A DNA stretch of 64,000 nucleotides from Euglena gracilis (lineage: Eukaryota; Euglenida; Euglenophyceae; Euglenales), in assembly GCA_039621445.1 (NCBI GenBank), contig CP154954.1, positions 5,681,919 through 5,745,918 on the forward strand, in the 5' to 3' direction. Under the pieces are notes generated by a model. The model was given only the letters and a program-made list of their open reading frames with translations, made no database searches and had not been told where the DNA came from. The position numbers and the translations under genes are program-made. This document shows positions 40,182 to 48,868 of the stretch, piece by piece; the stretch's first letter is position 1; every line of letters begins with the position of its first letter.

Positions 40182-41860
40182 ATGATTCAAGATCACCACA
40201 TCAGCCCTTGGGGGGGAGGCCCAAGATTGGCTGCAACAGGGCCCCCCCAGAAGATAATCAGCCCAGACACCCCAGCTTTATATGTACCCCCCCACTGCAG
40301 ACACAGACCTTCCCCCATCATTCAAAATCAGGGGGAAAGCCCGTCCTTGGAAAGCCCTATGGCAGGGCCAGCTGCAGCCCCAGTGATGGGGCAACCAGGG
40401 GAAAGGACCCCAGTGATGGGACCTGGGGAATCCCCAGACACATTACACCCAGGGGTGCCTCCTTACAAGGCCCTGCAGGCCAGCATTCCCCATTGGGTCA
40501 AAGCAGGTGCCAGCAGAGAGGTATTAAACCTGATAAGGGAGGGGGTTATGGCAGATCTTCCCCTACCCCCTCAAATGTCCTTAAAAGTTCCCTTCAAACC
40601 CTCCCAAGAAATAAGGACTGCCCAGAAAATTCTGAGAGAATACGAATGTGCAGGGGAAACCAGGCAGATCTCCCCACAGGAGGCAAAACATTTTGTCCCT
40701 TATTTCATCATTTCCAAAAAAGAAGGGGAAAAGACCAAAGAAAGACTGATTTCAGATTGTCGACAGTTAAATCACCATTTCACCCCCCAGAAGTTCAGAC
40801 TGGAACACATGGGAAGCATCTTCCCATATTTGAGAAAGGGTTGGTTATGTGGGAAAATAGATCTGAAAGATTTTTTTTTATTTTCACCTGAAGCTGCACA
40901 GCAGCCTGGAAAAACATGTTTGCATGCAAGTGGGGGGGGGAACTTGGCAGTTTCAGGCTGCATGCTTTGGCATCAGCAGCCTGCCACAAAAATTCATGAC
41001 TCTCATGAGAGTCTGGGAAAGAAAATGGAGAAAGGAGGGAAAGGTGGTTTTCATCTACCTGGACGACATTTTGCTGTTAGCCCCCAGCAAAAAGACAGCA
41101 GCCCAACATTTGGCAGAAGTGAAAAAAGACCTCCTACCATTAAACCTCCCCAAAACCTGTTTGTAACCCACACAGGAAAAAAAGCATTTGGGCCAATGGA
41201 TCAATTTGAAAAAAGGCCAACTGGAAATTCCTCAGGAAAAACTGAAATCCTTAAGGAAGGAGCTAGGCAAAGTGCTCACAGCACAAAAAATGAGTTGGAC
41301 AAGTCAGAAGTTATTTAGTCTCCATGCCATTTCTCAGAATTCTGACAGATCAACTTTGCAAAATGGTGGATCTGCACACAAAGTGGGGTTGGGACCACAC
41401 CCTAACCATTCCCCAGGGGCTCAAGGATCAAATTGTGGAATTAAAAACATTTTTACAGCCAGGTGTTGGCAGAGCATTTCAATCCCAGGCCTCTCATAAA
41501 CTCTTTTCAGACAGCAGCACCTGGCAATGGGGGGGGCTAGACAAAGATTCAGGGCAAAAGGTGCAAGATTTTTGGAGGGACCTGCATGTCCTTCATATCA
41601 ATCAAAAAGAGCTGCAGGCTGCAGTGGAAACTGTAAAAGCACTAGCCAAACCAAGGCAAACAATTGTGGTTCATGTGGACAGCCAAGTGGCTGTAAGTTA
41701 TCTAACAAAGTGGGGAGGCAAAAAACCCTACCTAAATACCATCTTAAAACCCCTGCTGTATCATTGCCAAGAAAAGCAAATCAATTTGCAGGTGGTTTGG
41801 GTTCCCACAAAGGAGCAATTGGCAGACTCCCTGACCAGGGAGCAAAAGGACCCAGGGGAT
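40182..41860 (+). pseudogene. DIRS-like A reverse transcriptase and RNase H
   Basis: RT blocks in order: PYFIISKKEGEKTKERLISD, RLEHMGSIFPYLRKGWLCGK, IDLKD, then after a frameshift WQFQAACFGISSLPQKFM, and catalytic YLDD at 41056-41067. RNase H follows (KLFSDSSTWQWGGLD, INQKELQAAVETVKALA, VVHVDSQVAVSYLTKWGG) with all three acidic positions visible. The frameshift falls in a nine-G run at 40932-40940. The copy at 63.7 kb has eight G and stays open. A further disruption removes the AYFHLKL segment (DFFLF instead). Confidence 0.85.
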
Positions 41861-41869
41861 TATACCCTA

Positions 41870-42342
41870 AACCTAAACATCTTTCACCAAATTGTTCAAT
41901 TTTTCATTAAGGACATCACCCCAGAGGTGGACATGTTTTGCACACCCAGCAACAAAAAATTCCCCAAGTTCGTTTGTCGATACCCCCACCAAGGGGCTTT
42001 GCTGGTGGATGCCTTAAAGGCAGATTTGAGGGGCTCCCCCCAGTTTATGCAAACCCCCCCTGGAGCATCATTCCCCAGTGGGTACAGAGATTAATGTTAA
42101 ACCCAGACCTGCAATATCTGTTGATTGTGCCCCACTGGGCTTCGACATCATGGTGGCGCCAATTAATGTCAATCAGGCAGCCAAGCAGCAGAGTTTTACT
42201 GGTACCCCCCCAGTGGGGTCTGTTCACCAATTGCTGGGGGGAGGAGCCCCCCCCCCCAAGGTGGGATTTGGCCTGCTTGATTGTGTCAGGCAAATATTAC
42301 AATCCCAGGAAGTTTCGATGTCCAGTATCGACACTTACATAA
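41870..42342 (+). pseudogene. DIRS-like A Dam-like methyltransferase domain
   Basis: Follows RNase H. It reads ITPEVDMFCTPSNKKFPKF, then, after a frameshift near 42040, VYANPPWSIIPQWVQRL with intact NPPW, LLIVPHWASTSWWRQL and LACLIVSGKYYNPRK. Such a domain at the end of the RT/RNase H polyprotein is a known feature of DIRS elements, classed with Dam-like phage methyltransferases. Its stop (42340-42342) overlaps the recombinase start by 25 bases. Confidence 0.75.
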
Positions 42343-42994
42343 AAAATCTGGGAAATGTCAAGAGATATGACTCAGCATTCCGGACATTGGTGGGCCACTT
42401 GTTGCACAAAGGGGTGCCCCTGCAGGACTGCACAGTCCACAAGATGGCCGAGGCAATCCTTGATCTGGCTACCCACAACCTCAACACTGCACGAAATGCA
42501 TATGCAGCAGTTTTATTACTGCCAGGGTTTGGGTCATTGAGGTTCTCCCCTCTTTTGTCTCCATTGAAAAGGAAATGGAATTCCAATGTCTGCAAGTATG
42601 CCCATTTCTGGGACCCCACTGATTTTCTAGACAACATCATCAGACAATCAAGACCTCTCTCAGAACTCTCTGTGAAAGAGCTCAGAAACAGACTCATCAT
42701 TTGTTGGAGGCTTTTGGCCCTCCACAGGGGGGTTGATCTTCGCCAGGACACAGCGAAAAATAAGTTTCGCGGGAGAAAAAATTTTCATTTTACTGCAAAG
42801 GAAAGGGTGGCAATTCCCAAGATGGGAGGAAATTTTGAATTTGCCACACACCCCCCTCATTAGCCCCTGGCATTTATTGAAAGAATATGTGGAAAGGACA
42901 GCCCACATGATTGGGCACAAAAATAATTTGTTATGGTCTTTGGATGGAAAAAGACCTTTGACAGCAGAAAGAGTGAATTCACTAACCAGAGAAA
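42318..42994 (+). pseudogene. DIRS-like A tyrosine recombinase, N-terminal part
   Basis: Starts at ATG 42318 (MSSIDTYIKNLGNVKRYDS) in a frame different from pol. It includes the core-binding region (VHKMAEAILDLATHNLNTAR, LLSPLKRKWNSNVCKYAHFW) and box A with LLALHRGVDL (catalytic Arg). A frameshift near 42750 follows. The gene is cut at 42994 by element B and its box B half lies at 60334 onward. Confidence 0.8.
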
Positions 42995-44272
42995 TCGGAC
43001 TCCCACGACAGAGGAAGGGGGAGGAAGGGACCAAGAGGGCGAAGCACAAGAAGATGGTGAGGTCCTGCTTTCCTTGCCGGCTGTTCTGTTCTGTGTTTGT
43101 GCGTGCGCGGGGGGTGCTTCTTACTGCGCCTTTGTTGCCGGAGTTGGCGATGATGAGGCCTCCTCCGACACCTTGGCGAAGCTGAACCGTCGTGGCCCCG
43201 CCCCCCCCCCCCTCTCCCATGGTCGCTTGGTGGGGGGCCCCCCCTCGATGGGGATGGTTGTCTCTTTCTGGTGTGTTCCTGGGTGGGTGGTTGGGGCTGC
43301 TTGGTTGGGGGCTCCCTTTCTGGTTGGGATGTCTTTCTTTTTCTGCTGATTTTTTGGGTGGGAGGGTTGGGCTCACCATCTTCTTGTGCTTCGCCCTCTT
43401 GGTCCCTTCCTCCCCCTTCCTCTGTCGTGGGAGTCCGAGACCATTCGGGCTCCGCACTGCGAGATGGTGAGGTACTGTGCACCCCCCTTTGGGCCATAAG
43501 ACTTTGAATTTTTGATACGACCCCAAGTCGCAAATAATGGGCTTGGAAGGCCCCAAAATTTTTCCACTGACCCAGCTGCTGGACTTCTTCCACTTGCAAA
43601 CCAGCATTTTTCCACCATAAGACCCCAGCCCCTCTGGTGCTGTGGGGTTTCCAATGGGTGGTGTCCACCCCCCCCCCTCTTGCAGAATTACTCTGGTAAG
43701 GGAATTCACCCTTTCTGATGTCAAAGGTCTTTTACCATCGAAAGACCATAAAAAATTATTTTTGTTTCCAACCCTGTGGGCTGTCCTTTCCACATATTCT
43801 TTCAATAAATGCCAGGGGCTGATGAGGGGGGTGTGTGGCAAATTCAAAATTTCCTCCCATCTTGGGAATTGCCACCCTTTCCTTTGCAATAAAATGAAAT
43901 TTGTTTCTCCCACGAAACTGATTTTCCGCTGCGTTCTGGCTAAATCAACCCCCCTGTGGAGGGCCAACAGCCTCCAACAGATGATGAGTCTATTTCTGAG
44001 CTCTTTCACAGACAGGTCTGAGAGGGGTTTGTATTTCCTGATGATGTTTTCTAAGAAATCAGTGGGGTCCCAGAAATGGGCATACTTGCAGACATTGGAA
44101 TTCCACTTCCTTTTCAATGGAGACAAAAGAGGGGAAAACCTCAATGACCCAAACCCTGGGAGTAATAAAACTGCTGCATACGCATTTCGTGCAGTGTTGA
44201 GGCTGTGAGCAGCCAGATCAAGGATTGCCTCGGCCATCTTGTGGACTGTGCAGTCCTGCAGGGGTACCCCTT
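42995..44272 (-). pseudogene. DIRS-like B tyrosine recombinase, main part
   Basis: Continues from 44272 (VPLQDCTVHKMAEAILDLA), with the core-binding region, box A (LLALHRGVDLARTQRKI) and linker (KRPLTSERVNSLTRVILQEG). After a frameshift in a C/G run near 43670, box B follows (HSTRGAGVLWWKNAGLQVEE; GQWKNFGAFQAHY). Both Arg, the His, the Trp and the Tyr are present. The tail passes through the internal complementary region into a basic, Pro-rich extension (RKRKTSQPE). Confidence 0.8.
43370..43473 (-). repeat. Internal complementary region of DIRS-like B
   Basis: Centre at 43438/43439 (GGGAGTCCGA|GACCATTCGG on +). One arm equals 42995-43063 inverted (right end). The other equals the element's left end 60300-60333, including its own variant CTGCGAG rather than the CTTCGAG of element A. 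Confidence 0.85.
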
Positions 44273-44951
44273 GTGCGCGGTCCGAGGGTGCCCGCCCCAA
44301 GGAGGGGTCCCAAGGGGGCCCAAAGGGGCCACGAAGGGCCGCAAGGGTGCTCCAAGGCCTCCAAGGGCCTTTTGAGGCCCCACTGGCCCCCAAGGGGGCC
44401 CCACAGCCCATTTTGAGCAAGCCAAGGGAAGGTAAAGGAGGGGGCAGTTTGAGGGGGCCAACAGGCAACCCCCAAGGGGATGCGCAAGCCCCTCCGGGCT
44501 TTGCGCAAGCATGCGCACCACCTTGGTGGTCGCTGGGGATGGCGCAATTCATTAAGAATTGCGCAAAGTATACCAAGTAGCCCCCCCAGCTGTAGCCCCC
44601 CTCAATTGTACATTTTCTGTTCACAGGGCTCTGTTTACTCTATTCACTGTGTTGTCACATTGTCATTCAATTGTGCATTGCAAAGGACACTAAGGAAATA
44701 ACAATTACAATTTCAAGTTCAAATCTCATTGATCAAGAATCCAAGTTCATTTGTTGAGGCAAAGTATGTCTTTTCCCCATTATTCAACATCAACATCTCC
44801 ATCTACACCAACACCCACCCCCACCCCACTTTATCACCAAGGGGAAAACCCCCCACCAGGTGGGCCCGACGGGCTCAAACAAAAACGATCCTACGCAGGT
44901 TGCGCCGCCAGCGGTCCCTTCACAGGGACCTCAGGAGGGGCAACCCCTACA
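44273..44951 (+). repeat. 5' LTR of type 2 gypsy
   Basis: 679 bp, (G)TGCGCGGTCC to CCCCTACA. It contains TTCACAGGGCTCTGT, shared with the type 3 LTR, and ends immediately before TGGTAGCAGAGG. Confidence 0.9.
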
Positions 44952-47397
44952 TGGTAGCAGAGGGGGGTTTGAGCCCTCTGGGCTCACACTATGTGAGCCT
45001 GGGGAACTCCCAGATTACCAGGAGGATGACGAAGACGACAGCCACAGCCCCAGCCGTCAAGGCCAGCAGCTCCTGGCCATTGCCGGGCAGGCCCAGCCGG
45101 ACCCCCAGCAACCAGAACCATCTGGGTCCGGCATGGCATTGCCCAGCAGCCTGGGACTGCTGTCAGGCATGCCCAGCCTGGTCATGCCGGGTTTTGTCAA
45201 TGACATGACCAGGCAGGTCATGTGGCAATTCGCCATGCGGGGAAAAATCAAAGAAGAAGAGGAAGAACCAAAAGAAGAAGAAGACAAAGAGGAATTTGCA
45301 AGCCAGGCCCAGCCCCTTCTACTGCAGGCGGGGCCCTGGCAAAACCCTGGGGATGCCGGGCCGGCACATGCGCCGGTGGGCCATGTCGGGTCTGGGCATT
45401 TCCCAGCCGGACCCGACCATTGCTCGCTGGTGCATGCCGGTCCCGGGCATGATGGGCCCCAAGGACATGCCCCAGACCCAGCCACCCAGTGGCAGCTGCA
45501 GGAGCTGCCCCCAGCAGGGGTTTTGATGGAGGACGAGGACCAGACAGCCCAGGGGGGGTTGGTGCCAGAACAGAGCCCGAAGGGGAGGCACCCCCCGCAC
45601 CCCCCCCAGAGGTTGTGGGAGGAGGCGGAGGCACAGGCCGCTGCCTCAGTGGTTCTGGGGCAGGAGATCCAGCGGTTGGATGGTTGGGTTGGCGACCTGC
45701 AAAGTCGGCTCGCTGAAGCGGGGGCCACCACAGCTGCTTCAGGTAGCCGCCTGGAGCAGTTGGTGTCCTTGCAGTTTCAGCGGGTCACTGAAAATTTCCA
45801 AGGAGTGGTGCAGCAAATGGAAAGGACCCAGGCTGGGCTAGCGTCCCAGCTGGCCGAAAATTTTCAAAATCTGCAGCAGAAGCAGATGGAAAATTTTTCT
45901 GGGGGGATGACGGCCCTGAGCGAGCTGGTGACCACCCGGCTGAGCGAGGGCCTCGGGACTGTGGCCCAACTAGCCCAGCGGGTCCAAGGGCTCGAGGCCA
46001 TCGCCAGCCAGGGTCACCAGCCAGCTGAAGGACAGGGGTTTAACGAGGCGATGGCTGGGCGAGTAAAAAACATGGAAGAGCTCCTTGTCACCTCCGTACG
46101 CACCACGGAGGAGGTGATGAGGAGCCAGGAGCTGGCCAGCGGGCGACAGCAGGCCCAGGCCGAGGCCCTGGACCAAAAATTAAACCAGCTGACGGGTGAA
46201 CTCGGGGGGCTGCGAGAAAGAAATGCAGGGATTGCACAGGCCCTGCAAAATTTTCGAGCAGAGCTGGACGGACAAGCCACAGCCATCGCTGAACAACAAG
46301 GGACCATAAGGGAAGACATAAGGGAGCTAAGGGCCAGGGCTGAGGGGCTGGGCCACAGCCTGCAGGAGCTGTGGGCCGAGGTCACCACCCACGGGCAGGT
46401 GATCCAGGCCCACAACGCCCTGCTCCTGGAGGTGGACTCAACAATAAAGGGGGTACCAAAAGAAAATGCCGAAATAAAAAATCGGCTTTCCGTTTTGGAA
46501 ACCAAAATCGAAAATTTTGAAAAATTTTGCCCCCCCATCCAGGAGCTACCAGGGCCACCCAGAGGAGTGGGGCCGGAGAGCGAAGACCCCCAAGGCCCCG
46601 AAGCCAGAGTGCCCCCGGCAACCACAGACCAGACACAGCCCATGCCGGGTGCCCAGAGTGCCAATGGCTCGGGTGCCGCGGGGGGCAATATGCCTCCTGG
46701 CCCCCAGCACCAGCTCCCAGCCCATCCCAGCTTGCTGGGAGGCAAGGGACCTGTGGCCCCCCAGGGGCTCTCTGCTGGCCCCAGCAGCGGGGCAGCGGAG
46801 ACAGTGACCCAAATTCCCGGGGAAGTGGTATCCCCGGGCCCAGCTTCTGTGACTGCAGTTTTTCCCAATGGGTTTTCGGGTTCTGGCCCCCAGAGACCAA
46901 GGGGCAGCCAGCCCCCGGGTCCCCTGGCTGCGGGGGGCAGCCTGCCCCAGGGCCCCACGGCTGCGGGGGGCAGCCAGCCCCAGGGTCCCACGGCTGCGGG
47001 GGGCAGCCAGCCCCAGGGTCCCATGGTTGCGGGGGGCAGTCCGGTCCAGGTCCCTGCTGCTGGAGGGACCCCAGCTGCCCAGACACCTGGCACGTTCGGG
47101 TTCCAGGGGGTGGATTGGGAGGAAGCGGAACACCAGATTAAGGCTCACGGATTTATTAATTTTTTGGCCTGGTTGGGAGCCCAGGAGCAGCAGCAACAGT
47201 CTCGGCAAAATTCACGAACAACGGGACAGTCCAGCACAGCAAAACCACAGGCAGCAGGCACAGCAGGTTCTACAGGGCCAGAGCAGGGATCAACCTGGGG
47301 TGAAATCAGCCGAGCACCAGTGGCCCCCCCAGCCCCGTGGGTTCCCCGCAGGAGGGGAGTTCATGGGGGCAATGGACCCTTTCGCCTGGGCCCCTGA
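44860..47397 (+). CDS. Type 2 gypsy Gag N-terminal region, coiled coil
   Basis: Open for about 845 codons from within the LTR. The first listed start is GTG. The first in-frame ATG is 45133, giving MALPSSLGLL, so the true start is uncertain. An acidic patch (KIKEEEEEPKEEEDKEEF) and Pro/Gly/His-rich sequence precede a long heptad-rich stretch (about 45640-46520), a predicted coiled coil. Then comes a Pro/Gln/Gly repeat region with AAGGSQPQGPT units near 46.95 kb. It parallels the type 3 ORF at 9447. The Gag core is in the +1 frame and overlaps from 46868. Confidence 0.65.
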   Translation: MGPTGSNKNDPTQVAPPAVPSQGPQEGQPLHGSRGGFEPSGLTLCEPGELPDYQEDDEDDSHSPSRQGQQLLAIAGQAQPDPQQPEPSGSGMALPSSLGLLSGMPSLVMPGFVNDMTRQVMWQFAMRGKIKEEEEEPKEEEDKEEFASQAQPLLLQAGPWQNPGDAGPAHAPVGHVGSGHFPAGPDHCSLVHAGPGHDGPQGHAPDPATQWQLQELPPAGVLMEDEDQTAQGGLVPEQSPKGRHPPHPPQRLWEEAEAQAAASVVLGQEIQRLDGWVGDLQSRLAEAGATTAASGSRLEQLVSLQFQRVTENFQGVVQQMERTQAGLASQLAENFQNLQQKQMENFSGGMTALSELVTTRLSEGLGTVAQLAQRVQGLEAIASQGHQPAEGQGFNEAMAGRVKNMEELLVTSVRTTEEVMRSQELASGRQQAQAEALDQKLNQLTGELGGLRERNAGIAQALQNFRAELDGQATAIAEQQGTIREDIRELRARAEGLGHSLQELWAEVTTHGQVIQAHNALLLEVDSTIKGVPKENAEIKNRLSVLETKIENFEKFCPPIQELPGPPRGVGPESEDPQGPEARVPPATTDQTQPMPGAQSANGSGAAGGNMPPGPQHQLPAHPSLLGGKGPVAPQGLSAGPSSGAAETVTQIPGEVVSPGPASVTAVFPNGFSGSGPQRPRGSQPPGPLAAGGSLPQGPTAAGGSQPQGPTAAGGSQPQGPMVAGGSPVQVPAAGGTPAAQTPGTFGFQGVDWEEAEHQIKAHGFINFLAWLGAQEQQQQSRQNSRTTGQSSTAKPQAAGTAGSTGPEQGSTWGEISRAPVAPPAPWVPRRRGVHGGNGPFRLGP
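44952..44963 (+). promoter_or_regulatory. Primer-binding site of type 2 gypsy
   Basis: TGGTAGCAGAGG directly adjoins the LTR end, as for initiator-Met-tRNA-primed elements. Confidence 0.7.
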
Positions 47398-48868
47398 GGC
47401 TGGGGCAGCATCGTGCAGCGCTGCCCCTCTGGCCTTTGGGTCCCAGGACACGGGAGCCTGGGTCCGGGGGGTTCAGGCAGCTCCGGTCCACGTGGCGCCA
47501 GCAGCCCCCAGCCCAGCAGCCAGCATGTTTTTGGGACCGCTGGCGACACTCCTCACCAAAGACCTTGTAAAACCAGAGCTGAAAGGTGATTTTCATCATT
47601 TTTCAGTAAAATTTCAGCTCTACATGCAGCAGGTTTCCATGGGACAGCCAGTGGGGGAGGAATTTAAAATGCTTGTTCTGACCGGCTGCCTGGACCACAG
47701 CAGCCGGCTGGAACTCCAGCGGCGACAGGAGATGGGGGAACGGGTCAGGTTCCAGGATTTCTGGAACTGGCTGGCCCAGAAATACGGCGGTGACATCCAG
47801 GCCTCGCTGCATGAGCAGCTCAGGGCCCTCAGACCGGTCAACACGGGAAAGTTAACCCTCCCGGCGTGGCGTGAATATGAAAGCCAGTTTAAATTAATTT
47901 TCTGCCGGATGGAAAACCCCTCTGAGGAGGAAGCACAGGCTCTGGTTCTGCAGCAGCTCCCAGATTCCATGCGTAGGGCAATAATCAGGGAGCAGACCCG
48001 AAAAAATCAGGATGCGCCCACGGTGCGGCTGTGGCACATCCCTGGGTTGACGGCGGAAAAGGCAACACAGCTCGCCCAGGAGGCTGTGGGTGAGGGGGAG
48101 CCGGTGACAGTCAGGGCACACCGGGACTCCTTCCTCATCAAGCTCTACAGCCGGCGGGCGCTGGAGAGGCTGATGATGAGGAACGGGGCCACGCTGCAGG
48201 GGGGCAATACAGTGAAAATCACCCCCCACGAAACAAAGCTGGGATTGGAAGAGGTTTTTCGACACGCTGAAAACGAGCTGCGGTGCCAGGAACGGTCTGA
48301 CAGCTATGGCCGTTCTTGGGGTGGACGGGGGGTCCCAGCCCACCAGGAGGACCACTGGGCTGGGGGCCTCGACAATTTTTCAGTCTCTGAGGTAAAACCG
48401 CAGGAAGCCAGGCCAGCCCAGCCGCAGAAAACGGTTTCACAGCCAGCTGAGGGAGGAGCAAAGGCAGGACCCCCCAAAGGCCCTGAGGGGCCACAGGACA
48501 GGCAATCACAGCACCGGGGCGGGTCACCTGGAAAGGGACGGGAGGGACGCAGGTCACCCAGCCCGGGGCAAAGGGGAAAGGGGTTCGGCAAGGGGGCTGG
48601 CAAGGGCGGCCCAGATTTTCGCCCAGCCAGGTCCCCAACCCCTCACCCAGCCGCCAACAGGGAACAAACCCCCCCGAGGAGCCCCCGGAGTGGCCCCTCG
48701 GTGGACCAGCCCTGCAGCCAGTGCGGGGCCACAGATCACTGGTCTCGGGAATGCCCAGGAAAGAAGTGTTATGAGTGCGGGAAAACGGGACATCTGGCAC
48801 GACAGTGCTGGTGGAGAAAGGGAAAGGGGAAGGGGGCGTCCACACCCCCACGGCGGGGGAGTGCCTGA
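47363..48868 (+). CDS. Type 2 gypsy Gag core with two zinc knuckles
   Basis: First likely ATG is 47363 (MGAMDPFAW), although the frame is open from 46868. The capsid-like region (FLGPLATLLTKDLVKPELKG, FSVKFQLYMQQVSMGQPVGE, LELQRRQEMGERVRFQDFWN, FCRMENPSEEEAQALVLQQL) matches the type 3 Gag. The end carries two CCHC knuckles, CSQCGATDHWSREC and CYECGKTGHLARQC, for RNA binding. It ends at TGA 48866-48868, and the pol frame follows in phase with no further stop until 50420. Pol could thus be made by readthrough. Expression as a fusion with the upstream coiled-coil ORF would need a +1 frameshift. Confidence 0.85.
   Translation: MGAMDPFAWAPEAGAASCSAAPLAFGSQDTGAWVRGVQAAPVHVAPAAPSPAASMFLGPLATLLTKDLVKPELKGDFHHFSVKFQLYMQQVSMGQPVGEEFKMLVLTGCLDHSSRLELQRRQEMGERVRFQDFWNWLAQKYGGDIQASLHEQLRALRPVNTGKLTLPAWREYESQFKLIFCRMENPSEEEAQALVLQQLPDSMRRAIIREQTRKNQDAPTVRLWHIPGLTAEKATQLAQEAVGEGEPVTVRAHRDSFLIKLYSRRALERLMMRNGATLQGGNTVKITPHETKLGLEEVFRHAENELRCQERSDSYGRSWGGRGVPAHQEDHWAGGLDNFSVSEVKPQEARPAQPQKTVSQPAEGGAKAGPPKGPEGPQDRQSQHRGGSPGKGREGRRSPSPGQRGKGFGKGAGKGGPDFRPARSPTPHPAANREQTPPRSPRSGPSVDQPCSQCGATDHWSRECPGKKCYECGKTGHLARQCWWRKGKGKGASTPPRRGSA

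Larger units (their letters stand above)
39081..42994 (+). mobile_element. DIRS-like retroelement A, left part (+)
   Basis: Begins at GACCATTCGGGCTCCGCAC. Coding order is a Gag-like region, RT/RNase H, Dam-like domain and tyrosine recombinase, the DIRS1 plan. It is interrupted at 42994 inside the recombinase by DIRS-like element B and resumes at 60334. Rejoining 42994 to 60334 gives ACCAGAGAAATTCTGC, matching the uninterrupted recombinase of element B (ACCAGAGTAATTCTGC), so B inserted without a target duplication, as known for DIRS elements. Confidence 0.85.

Noticed and set aside
44260-44624. N-terminal extension of the recombinase frame ending at 42660
   Set aside because: The first 110 or so codons are antisense translation of the type 2 LTR. 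True recombinase sequence starts at 44272.
44620-44640. Dinoflagellate spliced-leader relic or splice acceptor at TTCACAGGGCTCTG
   Set aside because: The motif is shared between LTRs of related elements, but no spliced-leader sequence is present and no intron can be shown from the sequence alone.
46014-47093. 359-codon - strand open frame opposite type 2 Gag
   Set aside because: Low-complexity Pro/Gly/Trp translation of a repeat region with no recognisable domain. The + strand has the conserved element ORF.
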